64,000 nt of DNA from Cytobacillus pseudoceanisediminis. Its GTDB lineage: Bacteria; Bacillota; Bacilli; Bacillales; Cytobacillaceae. This document shows positions 37,791 through 46,595 of this stretch, piece after piece. Made by a program: the position numbers and the translations under genes. The stretch lies in NCBI RefSeq assembly GCF_023516215.1, contig NZ_CP097349.1:2976001-3040000 (forward strand), written 5' to 3'. Position 1 is the stretch's first letter. Every line of letters begins with the position of its first letter. The notes under the pieces are model-generated. The model was given only the letters and a program-made list of their open reading frames with translations. It did not search any database and was not told the origin of the DNA.

Positions 37791-38000
37791 ACCGGCCGAA
37801 ATTGGGCATTTACCGGCCATCTTAAAAAAATATCGGCCAAAGCACATAATTTACCGGCCTAATCTTAAGTTTTACGGCCAATATCACTTTGTTGTGCCCA
37901 TCCAAATTTTTTATCGGCCGAAACTATCGTTTATCAGCCAAATCTTGGATTTATCGGCAAAATGTCCAGCTTTAACGGCCTACCACAATATTTATCGGCC
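37791..38000. repeat. Array of eleven TTATCGGCC-like motifs, about 20-bp period
   Basis: The motif TTTATCGGCCAAA recurs with its GGCC core at 37794, 37815, 37835, 37856, 37876, (37895, degenerate GCCC), 37916, 37936 (AGCC), 37956 (GGCA), 37977 and 37997. The spacing is 20 or 21 bases throughout, about two helical turns. The sequence between cores is not conserved. It fills the gap between yfjP and pdaA, and its right end lies inside 10 bases of the pdaA stop. There is no reading frame, no uniform direct repeat/spacer structure as in CRISPR, and no nearby cas gene. Confidence 0.85.
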
Positions 38001-38009
38001 AAACATATA

Positions 38010-38801
38010 TTAGTACAGCATCCGCTCCCCAATTGCCTGTTCCCATGTCAGATCATCAAGGCTCTTAAAGGTGTACCCGCGTTTTTTCAGATCCTGTATG
38101 GCCTTTTGGAGAGCATCGGCATTGTCCTTTGAAACAGTATGCAAGAGAAGGATACAGCCTGGATGGATCTGACGCATAATATTGTCGTAAGAATACTGCC
38201 AGCCTTTCTGCCGGTCTGTGTTCCAGTCGACAAAGGCCAGTGACCAGAATACATGCGTATAGCCTTCCTTTTTAGCCAAAGCCAAAGTGCGTTCGCTGAA
38301 AATGCCTCGAGGCGGCCGCAAATATGCCATATGCTTAACACCTGTAAGCTTTTCGTTTTCAGCACGGACCATTTCAAGTTCTTTAATAAATTTCTCATCG
38401 CTCACTCTTGTCATATCAGGATGATGCCAGGAGTGATTGCCTATGATATGCCCTTCATCCGCCATCCTCTTTACAAGATCGGGTGCGCTTTTTAAATAAT
38501 GTCCTGTTACAAAAAAGGCAGCAGGAACATTTTCCTTTTTCAGAACATCCAAAATTTGCCCTGTATAGCCGTTTTCATATCCATTATCAAATGTTAAATA
38601 AATGTCTTTTTTGCTTGGATCGCCTTTATAATAGGAGCCATGTCTTTCAAGCAGTGAGTCGAGCGGCTTTCCTGCTTCGGCAGGCACCTCATTTTTTGCT
38701 TTTTTGAATCCCCAGTGAACCGGCGAATTGCCATAATTCGCATAAGCTGTTCCGGAAAAAAACAAAATAAAAACACTCAGGAAGATACTTAATTTTTTCA
38801 T
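38010..38801 (-). CDS. pdaA: Spore-cortex polysaccharide deacetylase PdaA
   Basis: A 263-residue secreted NodB-type deacetylase that removes N-acetyl groups from muramic acid, the step needed for muramic lactam in spore cortex. The signal peptide MKKLSIFLSVFILFFSGTAYA leads a mature domain with TFDNG (TFDDG in most relatives), the metal pair HSWHHPD and the catalytic RPPRGIFSE. The length equals B. subtilis PdaA. CTTGGAGGAGCTC-like site lies before the ATG. Its presence argues for a spore former; expression is expected in the forespore. Confidence 0.93.
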   Translation of the reverse strand: MKKLSIFLSVFILFFSGTAYANYGNSPVHWGFKKAKNEVPAEAGKPLDSLLERHGSYYKGDPSKKDIYLTFDNGYENGYTGQILDVLKKENVPAAFFVTGHYLKSAPDLVKRMADEGHIIGNHSWHHPDMTRVSDEKFIKELEMVRAENEKLTGVKHMAYLRPPRGIFSERTLALAKKEGYTHVFWSLAFVDWNTDRQKGWQYSYDNIMRQIHPGCILLLHTVSKDNADALQKAIQDLKKRGYTFKSLDDLTWEQAIGERMLY

Positions 38802-38883
38802 CTGAGCTCCTCCAATATTTTTTTCTTAGTGTTTGTGAATGAAATAAAAACATTCGCAGGGATCATTGGCAAAAAAATGCACA

Positions 38884-38911
38884 AAAAAGAGAGGCCGCAA
38901 ACAGCCTCTCT
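38884..38911 (-). terminator. Terminator after fumarase gene
   Basis: AGAGAGGC / GCCTCTCT-type stem with a seven-base loop, followed on the minus strand by TTTTTTGTGC; it begins 13 bases past the fumarase stop. Confidence 0.88.
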
Positions 38912-38923
38912 CCCGTTCATCTA

Positions 38924-40477
38924 TTAGAATACACGCTCTTTGAATTGAGCCAATTTCTCAAGTGAAGATTTATCTACATCCCTATGAAGACTGTTCCCGT
39001 GGGAATCCATCGTCACAACTGCAGTAAAGCCTTCAACCTTAAGGTGCCACATAGCTTCCGGAATACCGAATTCCATGAGGTCCACGCCTTCAACCGACTT
39101 GATGCAGTCAGCATAATATTGTGCAGCACCGCCGATTGCATTTAAGTAAACGCCGCCATGTTCCTGAAGTGCTTCCAATGTTTTTGGCCCCATTCCGCCT
39201 TTACCGATAACAGCACGGATGCCGAACTTTTTCATGATATCTCCCTGATATGGCTCCTCACGAATACTTGTAGTCGGTCCAGCAGCTTTTACATGCCACT
39301 TGCCGTCTTCGTCCTTCATCATGACCGGGCCGCAGTGGTAAATGACCTGCCCATTCAGATCGACTGGTGCATCATGGTCCATAAGGTGATGGTGGATGGC
39401 ATCGCGGCCCGTGTACATCATGCCGTTGATCTGTACCACATCACCAACCTTAAGGTTGCGGATCTGTTCTTCAGTAATCGGCGCCTGCAATGTTACGATG
39501 TTTGTTTGCTCTGCTGTTTCTGCTGCTGCCGCTGTCTCTAGTTCAGCTTCAGAAGCACCAAAGTCGATGTGCTCGCCTTCCTGATACATCCATTCATTAA
39601 TTTCGCCTGTTTCCATGCTGATGGCTGCTCCTAGGCGGCGGAACGCCCAGCAATTATAGGCAACAGATACGAAGAAGCTTGCCGGAATACGGTTCATAAC
39701 ACCGACTTTACAGCCTAAAAGCGTGGTTTCCCCGCCGAAGCCCATTGTTCCGATTCCTAACTCATTTGCATTCTCCATCACGTAATCCTCGAGTTTGCGG
39801 AGATCTTCATTAGGATTTACATCATCTACAGAACGGAACAGCTGCTCTTTCGCCAGGTCATAGCCTGAAGAGCGGTCTCCCCCGATGCCGACACCGATAA
39901 AGCCGGCGCTGCATCCCTGTCCCTGCGCCTGGTATACAGAGTGCATGATGCATTTGCGGATTCCATCTAGGTCGCGTCCAGCTCGGCCAAGGCCTTCAAG
40001 TTCGCAGGGAAGGCTATATTGGATATTTTTATTTTCACAGCCGCCGCCTTTAAGAATCAGGCGGGCGTCTATATAATCTTTTTCCCATTGTTCAAATTTA
40101 ATGACAGGTGTTCCGTAGCCAAGGTTGTCCCCGCTGTTGGCGCCAGTTAAGGAATCAACAGAGTTCGGGCGAAGCTTTCCGTCCTTAGTTGCCTGGGCGA
40201 TTGCGTTTTTGATTGCTTCCTTCATGACCAGCTGGTTAGCACCGACTGGCGTCTTGATTTTGAAAGTCGGCAATCCGGTATCCTGGCAAATTGGCGACAC
40301 ATTATCATCAGCCATTTTAATATTATTCGTAATGGTATCTAAGCTCATCGCTGCTCTAGTGCCGGCATTTTCTCTTTCTTTCGCTGATTTGATTGCACGG
40401 CGCACATCACGCGGAAGATTAGTAGATGTCTCAACAATCAGCTGATACATGCTTTCCTGAAATTTGTCGATATTCAT
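38924..40477 (-). CDS. Class I (iron-sulphur) fumarate hydratase
   Basis: A 517-residue FumA/FumB-type fumarase, catalysing fumarate/malate interconversion in the TCA cycle with an oxygen-sensitive [4Fe-4S] cluster. The N-terminal alpha part holds SPICQDTG and KGGGCENKN cluster Cys and GCKVGV; the C-terminal beta part carries KVGDVVQINGMMYTGRDA, HCGPVM and TSIREEPYQ. The start at 40477 has GGGAAGGGG upstream. B. subtilis relies on the class II enzyme, so this is an added gene between pdaA and the yfjT-like gene. Confidence 0.93.
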   Translation of the reverse strand: MNIDKFQESMYQLIVETSTNLPRDVRRAIKSAKERENAGTRAAMSLDTITNNIKMADDNVSPICQDTGLPTFKIKTPVGANQLVMKEAIKNAIAQATKDGKLRPNSVDSLTGANSGDNLGYGTPVIKFEQWEKDYIDARLILKGGGCENKNIQYSLPCELEGLGRAGRDLDGIRKCIMHSVYQAQGQGCSAGFIGVGIGGDRSSGYDLAKEQLFRSVDDVNPNEDLRKLEDYVMENANELGIGTMGFGGETTLLGCKVGVMNRIPASFFVSVAYNCWAFRRLGAAISMETGEINEWMYQEGEHIDFGASEAELETAAAAETAEQTNIVTLQAPITEEQIRNLKVGDVVQINGMMYTGRDAIHHHLMDHDAPVDLNGQVIYHCGPVMMKDEDGKWHVKAAGPTTSIREEPYQGDIMKKFGIRAVIGKGGMGPKTLEALQEHGGVYLNAIGGAAQYYADCIKSVEGVDLMEFGIPEAMWHLKVEGFTAVVTMDSHGNSLHRDVDKSSLEKLAQFKERVF

Positions 40478-40635
40478 TGCTTTAGTCCCCTTCCCTTTGC
40501 TCCCTATATAGCTCATATCTTTTATGAAAATTACAATTATTAATCGTAATCATTATACTCCTATCTGATGCGTATTTAAAGACAAAGGTTGCAATCGTTT
40601 ACAGGATGAAAGAGGAAATTCCCAAAGCAATTTCC

Positions 40636-40660
40636 ATAAAAAAAGAGCCCTCAGGCTCCT
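40636..40660 (-). terminator. Terminator after SE1561-family gene
   Basis: GAGCC / GGCTC stem with a four-base loop and TTTTTTTATGG on the minus strand, just past the small gene's stop. Confidence 0.8.
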
Positions 40661-40663
40661 GTT

Positions 40664-40846
40664 TTAATCGCGGTTATTAAATTCACGGCATTTGGATTCG
40701 AGGTCATCGATCATAGCAATTAAACGGTCGATGTCTTCGATTTCGGTGTCTTCCGGCTCAATAGCTTCCAGTACGTCCAGGAACATATTTAAGCGCTGTT
40801 TTAGAAAAGTAACCTGTGAATTCTTATCTTGAATCGGACTGCCCAA
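40664..40846 (-). CDS. yfjT: SE1561-family small protein (YfjT-like)
   Basis: A 60-residue, mostly helical acidic protein: a first helix (QVTFLKQRLNMFLDVLEAI), an acidic linker EPEDTEIEDIDR, and a second helix. It matches the SE1561/YfjT family of unknown function, and B. subtilis yfjT likewise follows pdaA. The ATG has AAAGGAGAGAACG upstream. No enzyme motif is visible. Confidence 0.82.
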   Translation of the reverse strand: MGSPIQDKNSQVTFLKQRLNMFLDVLEAIEPEDTEIEDIDRLIAMIDDLESKCREFNNRD

Positions 40847-41022
40847 AACGTTCTCTCCTTTCGTCTCGATAACATCCTACATGAAATTAGTTATTTCAGC
40901 AAATAAGTATTTTTATTTAATATACCCTTCAATTGCCTCCATGCAACATGAATGGAGATAAAAATCTTCCGTTTACTGTCTTCCTATAAAAGGAATAAAA
41001 ACCATATAGAAGGGAGGCAATC

Positions 41023-41525
41023 ATGTTTTTTCAAGCTGGCAAGATTTATGGAGAGTTCTTTCAAATGGAGCTATAAGCTATATTTTTCTGATTCTGTTCC
41101 TGAGACTATCAGGAAAACGGACCTTAACAAAAATGATGCATTTGATTTAGTGGTAACAGTTGCCCTTGGGTCTACCCTGGCGACTATTTTCCTTAACAAA
41201 CAGGTATCACTTGCAGAGGGTCTGACTGCATATGCACTTTTGATCGGCCTATATAGTAGCCTGGCTTTCTCTTCATTCAGCCACATTCAATAAAGCAAGT
41301 CCTGACCTGCTTTATTATCAAGGTCAATTCATAGAGTCAGCCTTATATAAAAACAGGGTTTTGAAATCAGTAATTATGCAGGCTATTCGTTCCAATGGGT
41401 TTTCCTCAATGGAAGATGTGGAAGCAGTTGTATTCGAGACTAACGGCAGTATGTTAGTCATTAAAAGGAGCAGCTCAAACAGCAAAACGAGCACACTATC
41501 TGATATTGATTCAAAGAAAAGCTGA
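41023..41525 (+). pseudogene. DUF421 membrane protein (YetF-like), multiply frameshifted
   Basis: A DUF421 protein of about 167 residues can be reconstructed: two or three N-terminal helices (YIFLILFLRLSGKR, AFDLVVTVALGSTLAT), the loop SPDLLYYQGQF and a soluble tail ending SKTSTLSDIDSKKS. Three breaks separate the pieces: the T run at 41026-41031 (one short), near 41135 (one short) and near 41251 (two short or one long). The number of lesions in 230 bases makes true decay possible here. AGAAGGGAGGCAATC gives a good ribosome site. Function of the family is poorly known, with some members tied to spores. Confidence 0.7.
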
Positions 41526-41549
41526 TGCCAGGCGGCATCAGCTTTTTAT
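41520..41549. terminator. Bidirectional terminator, DUF421 gene and ggt
   Basis: AGCTGATGCC / GGCATCAGCT perfect ten-base stem with a four-base loop, then TTTTTATTT. It covers the stop codons of both convergent genes. Confidence 0.88.
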
Positions 41550-43244
41550 TTGCTCCTCTGTAATTCCGGCTGCCTTTCCTTCACGGCTGGAGTCAGCCGC
41601 ACCATATAGACGGCCCTTCTCCCGGTCAATCTGAATGGCCTGAACATTCCCGATTCGGCTTGGCTTGTCTCCAAATTCAAATCCGCTTGACTCCATTTCG
41701 CCTTTGGATTCCATGCTTATTCCCGGCTCCCATTCAATAAGCGGGCCTGTTGTGGCAAAGATCCGGGGCTCTTCAATGGCTTCCTTTAGATTCATTTTAT
41801 GGTCAATGATATTCACGATCGTCTGAAAAACCGAGCCAATAATGGTCGGTCCGCCTGGAGAACCAAGAGTTAGAACGGGCTGGTCATCCTTAAATAAGAT
41901 CGTCGGGCTTTTGCAGCTGACCGGCCTTTTGTCCGGTTTTGGTTCATTGATTCCGCCAGGGTTGGCATCAAAGTCTGTAAGTTCATTGTTTAATAAAAAT
42001 CCGTAGCCCTTTACTATAATCCCTGACCCAAATGGATGCTCAACGGTTGATGTACATGCGGCAATATTGCCCCATTGGTCAATAACCGTGAAATGAGTTG
42101 TTTCACTTTTCTCTAAGTCATCCGGCTGGCGAATAATCTGCTTTGGTTCGCCCCCTTGATATTTCCAGGGGTTTCCAAAATCTATTGCATCATTTCTCCT
42201 TTTAAAATTTATAGCCTTTACCCTTTCAGCAATATAATCATCATGTAGCAGGCCTTCAATAGGGAGATCAGAAAATTCCGGATCCCCTGAATAGGCAACT
42301 TTGTCCGCAAAAGCCAAACGCATAGCTTCGGTTATCAGATAATACTTTTCCCAGGACTTTGCGTCATATTGGCTTAAATCAAACTTCTCCAGCATTTTAA
42401 GAATTTGGATAACGGTTACCCCGCCTGCACTGGGAGGAGCGGACGAAGCGATCTTATAGCCTTTATACTCGCCCCATATCGGCTCATCAATGGTAAGCCG
42501 GTAATTTTTCAGGTCCTCCAGCGTCATAAAGCCGCCTTCTTCTTTTAACGTTTCTACGATGGCTTCAGCTATCTCTCCTTCATAAAAGGAGGCTATTCCT
42601 TCTTTTTGCAGGATCCTGAATGTCTTGGCTAAATGATCCTTGACAAGTCTGTCACCTTCCTTTAGAGATTTGCCTTCCGGAAAATAAAAAGCTTTGGCTT
42701 CCTCACCCAGCCTGTAATGAAAGTTCTGAAGAGCTTCCTCCATTACCCAGTTCACTTCAATGCCGCTTTCTGCGGCTTCTATTGCCGGCTGAATCAGATC
42801 GGCTAATGACTTTGAACCGTGATCCTTTACAGCTGAATCCATAGCTTTTAATATTCCCGGGATTCCTACTGCTGTTCCATGCGTAGAGCGTTTGCGAAAA
42901 TCGATTACTTCCCCATTGTCATCGAGGAACATTTCCGGATGCACACCTTTTGGCGCCCTTGTGTGTCCATCATATATTTTTACATCTTTCTTTTTATTGT
43001 CGTAAACCATTAAAAATCCGCTTCCGCCAATGCCTGTCATCATTGGTTCTACTACATTTAATGCAAATTGGATGGCAGCTGCAGCATCTACTGCATTGCC
43101 GCCCTCCCGCAGTATTTTTTCACCTATATCTGTGGCAACTGAATGAGGACTGACTACCATCCCTGCAGTTCCAACAGCTGTTTCTCTTTCGTAAGATTGT
43201 TTTTCCATATCCTTTGATAATGATTTCCCTCGTCTATAACCCAT
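41538..43244 (-). CDS. ggt: Gamma-glutamyltransferase family protein, no signal peptide
   Basis: A 568-residue N-terminal-nucleophile enzyme. The self-cleavage site and catalytic Thr are in KSETTHFTVIDQWGN; substrate-binding blocks are GGSGFLM near the N-terminus, RPVSCKSPT and TLGSPGGPTIIG. The N-terminus (GYRRGKSLSKDMEKQS) has no signal peptide, unlike secreted B. subtilis Ggt, and is closer to the cytosolic YwrD-type. It would hydrolyse or transfer gamma-glutamyl groups. The ATG at 43244 has TTGGAGG before it. Confidence 0.9.
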   Translation of the reverse strand: MGYRRGKSLSKDMEKQSYERETAVGTAGMVVSPHSVATDIGEKILREGGNAVDAAAAIQFALNVVEPMMTGIGGSGFLMVYDNKKKDVKIYDGHTRAPKGVHPEMFLDDNGEVIDFRKRSTHGTAVGIPGILKAMDSAVKDHGSKSLADLIQPAIEAAESGIEVNWVMEEALQNFHYRLGEEAKAFYFPEGKSLKEGDRLVKDHLAKTFRILQKEGIASFYEGEIAEAIVETLKEEGGFMTLEDLKNYRLTIDEPIWGEYKGYKIASSAPPSAGGVTVIQILKMLEKFDLSQYDAKSWEKYYLITEAMRLAFADKVAYSGDPEFSDLPIEGLLHDDYIAERVKAINFKRRNDAIDFGNPWKYQGGEPKQIIRQPDDLEKSETTHFTVIDQWGNIAACTSTVEHPFGSGIIVKGYGFLLNNELTDFDANPGGINEPKPDKRPVSCKSPTILFKDDQPVLTLGSPGGPTIIGSVFQTIVNIIDHKMNLKEAIEEPRIFATTGPLIEWEPGISMESKGEMESSGFEFGDKPSRIGNVQAIQIDREKGRLYGAADSSREGKAAGITEEQIKS

Positions 43245-43339
43245 AAATGTAACCTCCAAAAAATGTCCTATACCTATAGTTAAGGGTTACCCCCTCCATG
43301 TATATATAAAACAACCATCATTAGGAAACAGAACCAATA

Positions 43340-43370
43340 AAAAATCCTCCACTCATAAGAGCAGAGGAAA
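43340..43370 (-). terminator. Terminator after first YtxH gene
   Basis: TCCTCTGCTC / GAGTGGAGGA stem (one mismatch) with a TTAT loop, then TTTTTTATT on the minus strand. Confidence 0.75.
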
Positions 43371-43384
43371 TTTTATATTATTAA

Positions 43385-44014
43385 TTAAAGGTTATTGCTG
43401 TTCTTTTGAGTCTCAGGACTATAGGTGACAGCACTTTCTCCACGCTCTACCGGGAAAGCAGTTTCTGAACTGCTCACTGAACTTGCTGCCTGGTTGTTCG
43501 AGCCAGTGGAATTTCCACCGTTCTCAACAGGGCTTTCCATTAATTCTGAACCTGCTTCCTTTACTTTTGACCCGATATCAGCCAGCTCGCTTTTTGCTTC
43601 CTTTGCTGTTGACATGGCTTCATTAGACACTTCTTTTACCATATCCATGTTGCCGAAAACATCTTCGTTGACACGCTGGTACAAACTCTGGGCATCTTTA
43701 ATGGCCTCTTTAAGAGTATTGGAAGCACTCTTAAACTGGTTAATCATATTATCCTTTACATCACCAGGATTTTCTTTCACTTCAGAAATAAGATTTGCAG
43801 AAGAATCCTTTAGATCCATCGCTTTCGTTTTTACTTTTGTTCTTGTTGTACTATCCAGCATTGCTAAAGCCCCGCCAATAATACCGCCAATGACAATCCC
43901 TTTCATCAGCTTGCTGTTTGATCCGTTATCATGGTCATAATTCATATCCTGTCCATAATCTGATCTTAAAGCAGTTGTTGTGTTTGTTGTATTATAAGTG
44001 TTATTCTGTTCCAT
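43385..44014 (-). CDS. YtxH-domain protein
   Basis: A 209-residue protein of the YtxH kind: a polar N-terminal 35 residues, one glycine-rich membrane segment (GIVIGGIIGGALAML, about 39-53), then the TTRTKVKTKAMDLKDSS motif and a long amphipathic helical region ending in a low-complexity Asn/Ser/Gly tail. Such proteins are often stress-induced and membrane-attached; no catalytic role is known. AAGAGGAGGATTTAAC precedes the ATG. A second, shorter YtxH gene lies at 54912-55292. Confidence 0.83.
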   Translation of the reverse strand: MEQNNTYNTTNTTTALRSDYGQDMNYDHDNGSNSKLMKGIVIGGIIGGALAMLDSTTRTKVKTKAMDLKDSSANLISEVKENPGDVKDNMINQFKSASNTLKEAIKDAQSLYQRVNEDVFGNMDMVKEVSNEAMSTAKEAKSELADIGSKVKEAGSELMESPVENGGNSTGSNNQAASSVSSSETAFPVERGESAVTYSPETQKNSNNL

Positions 44015-44183
44015 GTTAAATCCTCCTCTTAAGTTAAAAAGTGTTTCGCGTTTGTTATTGAGTTAATTCCCGCATGAGGAGAAATTAAACGTTTTTATAT
44101 CATTTTTAGTCCAAACTATCGATTGACATGGGATATGAAAGATTAAATAATGACAAAGGACTTAGATTTAAAAGGAGATACAT

Positions 44184-45299
44184 ATGAAAACACAACTTTC
44201 ACCTATCACACCGGAAAATGATCCATGGGAAGCTTATTCCGATATCGATCAGCACGGAAAATTGGTGCTTTCAAATATTGAATTCACAACCACTGTATTA
44301 TGCAACATGCGCTGTGAACACTGCGCTGTCGGCTATACACTTCAGCCCAGGGACCCCGATGCCCTGCCCATTGATTTGATGCTTAAGAGGCTGGATGAAG
44401 TTTCTCATTTAAGCTCACTGAGCATTACCGGCGGGGAGCCGATGCTTTCAAAAAAATCGGTTAAAAATTATGTTGCGCCGCTGCTTCGCTATGCGCACGA
44501 AAGAGGGGTCAGAACACAGATTAATTCTAATCTGACACTGGAGTTAGCCCGTTATGAAGAAATCATTCCATATTTGGATGTCCTTCATATTTCTCATAAC
44601 TGGGGAACTGAGGAGGACTTTATCGAAGGCGGCTTTGCGATGATGGAGCGAAAGCCGACGATAGAGCAGCGTCAGCGGCTCTTTTACAGGATGATTGAAA
44701 ACAGCAGGGAGCTCGTGAAAGCGGGGGTAATGGTTTCTGCTGAAACAATGCTCAACAAACGGACATTGCCTTATCTTGAAAAAATTCATAAACAGATTAT
44801 AGAAGAAATGAACTGTCAGCGCCATGAGGTCCATCCAATGTATCCATCAGACTTCGCCTCATCATTAGAAACATTAACTCTTGAAGAAATGAGATCAGCC
44901 ATCCATCATCTGCTGGATATCCGGGATGAGAATACATGGATGCTGTTTGGCACCCTGCCCTTTTATGCCTGCAGCAGCAATAAAGAAGACCTGGATCTTT
45001 TAAGAAGACTGCATTCATCAAATAATGTAACCGTCCGGAATGACCCTGACGGAAGATCACGGCTGAATATAAATATTTTCACCGGCGATGTCATTGTCAC
45101 TGACTTTGGCGATACACCGCCGCTGGGAAATATCCAAACTGATCAGCTTGAGGATATTTATCAAAAGTGGAGCAAAACAGAACTCGCTGATTCTCTGAAC
45201 TGTCATTGTGCGGGGGTTAGATGCCTTGGCCCTAACGTTCTGGTAAAGAACAGCTACTATAAAGAAACAGATTTCAAAACAAGACGTTCGAATATCTAA
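44184..45299 (+). CDS. yfkA: Radical SAM/CxCxxxxC protein YfkAB
   Basis: A 371-residue radical SAM enzyme. The cluster motif is CNMRCEHC (Cx3Cx2C; residues about 41-48), SITGGEPML is the SAM-binding GGE, and the C-terminal CHCAGVRC supplies the CxCxxxxC set for an extra cluster. It is one continuous frame, equal to B. subtilis YfkA plus YfkB. The natural reaction is unknown. The gene is followed by a terminator and by convergent yfkD, as expected from the yfk order. Confidence 0.9.
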   Translation: MKTQLSPITPENDPWEAYSDIDQHGKLVLSNIEFTTTVLCNMRCEHCAVGYTLQPRDPDALPIDLMLKRLDEVSHLSSLSITGGEPMLSKKSVKNYVAPLLRYAHERGVRTQINSNLTLELARYEEIIPYLDVLHISHNWGTEEDFIEGGFAMMERKPTIEQRQRLFYRMIENSRELVKAGVMVSAETMLNKRTLPYLEKIHKQIIEEMNCQRHEVHPMYPSDFASSLETLTLEEMRSAIHHLLDIRDENTWMLFGTLPFYACSSNKEDLDLLRRLHSSNNVTVRNDPDGRSRLNINIFTGDVIVTDFGDTPPLGNIQTDQLEDIYQKWSKTELADSLNCHCAGVRCLGPNVLVKNSYYKETDFKTRRSNI

Positions 45300-45305
45300 T
45301 AGATT

Positions 45306-45336
45306 AAGCCAGCCTATATGTCAGGCTGGCTTTTTT
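45306..45336. terminator. Terminator between yfkA and yfkD
   Basis: AAGCCAGCCT / AGGCTGGCTT perfect stem with a seven-base loop, followed by TTTTATT. Confidence 0.88.
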
Positions 45337-45337
45337 A

Positions 45338-46156
45338 TTATCTAGGCCTTTCCGAAACAAGAAACCCAAACGTCACATGATCCTGAATCGGAATCCAGGC
45401 ACCTATTCCCTGTGAAGTGACATTTTTAATGACAATCATTTTCTTGCTGCCTTTCAGCATCAAATACACTTCTCCATACGTTACTTTCCCCTTTTCATTG
45501 ATTGCGGGAGCATAGCCGTATAGATACCCTAATCTTTTGGGCGGAATGTTATAGATATGATCTTTTTTGGTGCCTGCTCCAACAATCGTTTCAAAAGCAA
45601 GAGGCAGACCGGATTTCTCCATGGCTTTGAGAAGCATCATCTTTTTTACATCCTCGGCATTGGGAACCTTGGCAGTCAAACCTCCACGGACAACCTTTTG
45701 GGCTTCCTGAACATAATGAATCTGGTATGGGGCCTTGCCGCCGCGGTTGTCGAAATAATTCGTGTTAATCCTCTGATATTCCCAATTAGGGAGGTTTCAG
45801 CAGACTCATAATTAAGCGGCCACTGACCGAGATAGACGATGGCCCTGTATCCAAGTGCGAACGGAGTGCTGCTCACAGAGGTTTCATTCAGCATCCGAAT
45901 GAGATCCGGATTTTCGATTTTAACCTTGGATGAATCAATGAGCTGCTGGGTTAATTCACTCGGCTGGAGTGTCGGCATATCCTGAGCCGGATTAGGATAC
46001 GTATTTTCCTTTGTAACATTCAGCACCGAATTAGGGACAACAATGGCCTTCGGCGGCTGTTTTGCCGATTTCTCAGTCCCTTTCTGCGCTTCTGCGGCCG
46101 GATGGAATGACAGTATTAATATAAGACCTAAAAAGAATGCTTACGTATTTTTTCAT
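45338..46156 (-). CDS. yfkD: YfkD-like secreted protein, frameshifted
   Basis: A YfkD family protein of about 272 residues after repair. The reconstructed N-terminus MKKYVSILLGLILILSFHPA is a signal peptide, but it requires removal of one base from the five-A run at 46130-46134. A second break at the GGG run 45789-45791 (one short) joins ETSPNWEYQRINTNYFDN. The C-terminal part has RLGYLYGYAPAIN and VTFGFLVSERPR. GAAAGGAGAAAGACATC is the ribosome site. The function is unknown; a sporulation or envelope role is possible. The neighbours yfkA and yfkE support the identity. Confidence 0.82.
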
Positions 46157-46314
46157 GATGTCTTTCTCCTTTCAAGTCACAATCTTTTTAGGTTGATATT
46201 AGTTTTTTCGGAGAAAGTGGATATTATCCGTCCCGTGAAAAATAACGGAGGGATTTGAGGAGGAATCAGCAGCAAAAATATTTCATTTGTAATGATTTTG
46301 TAAAAATCTGAATA

Positions 46315-46343
46315 TTTACAAATATCTAATAATGTTTTATAAT
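46315..46343 (+). promoter_or_regulatory. Strong sigma-A-like promoter in the yfkD-yfkE gap
   Basis: TTTACA (46315-46320), a 17-base spacer and a consensus TATAAT (46338-46343) on the plus strand. The next annotated plus-strand gene is kilobases away, so this promoter should drive a separate short RNA ending at the terminator at 46549-46580. Confidence 0.7.
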
Positions 46344-46349
46344 AGGCTT

Positions 46350-46580
46350 ACTAAACTAAAGGAGGGCAGTGGAAATCAACCCCACTACTATGTAAAAGGA
46401 GGAGAATCGTTTTTTTGTTAAGTCTTCTGCAAGTCATGATAATGGTCAAAAATCAGCGTAAAGGTTGGTGATCAATGACTGAAAGCGAACAGAACCATTC
46501 TCTGAAAAACATAATCCTTTAAAAAAGTACTTAAATACCCATATAAATAACCGGCCCTGAGATTTTTTCAGAGCCGGTTT
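46350..46580 (+). ncRNA. Candidate short transcript (sRNA or micro-ORF mRNA)
   Basis: Between promoter and terminator lies about 230 bases with no long frame. It does have three short frames, each led by a ribosome-site-like sequence: GGAGGG then GTG at 46370 (8 codons); AAGGAGGAG then TTG (18 codons, ending RKGW); AAGGTTGGTGATCA then ATG at 46475 (15 codons). The product may be a regulatory RNA, a leader-type RNA, or a source of tiny peptides. No known riboswitch was recognised. Together with the promoter this accounts for most of the 440-base gap between yfkD and yfkE. Confidence 0.45.
46549..46580. terminator. Terminator between short transcript and yfkE
   Basis: AACCGGC-CTGA / TCAG-GCCGGTT stem (one bulge) with a GATTTTTT-type loop, then TTCTGTTT on the plus strand. 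It can also serve yfkE on the minus strand. Confidence 0.8.
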
Positions 46581-46595
46581 TCTGTTTGGTCATGA

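Noticed and set aside
37791..38000. CRISPR array
   Set aside because: The period is only 20-21 bases with a short core and no uniform spacers, and no cas genes are nearby.
40536..40556. Fur-like AT palindrome upstream of the fumarase gene
   Set aside because: Symmetry is poor and the region is AT-rich overall; an iron link for the enzyme alone is not enough.
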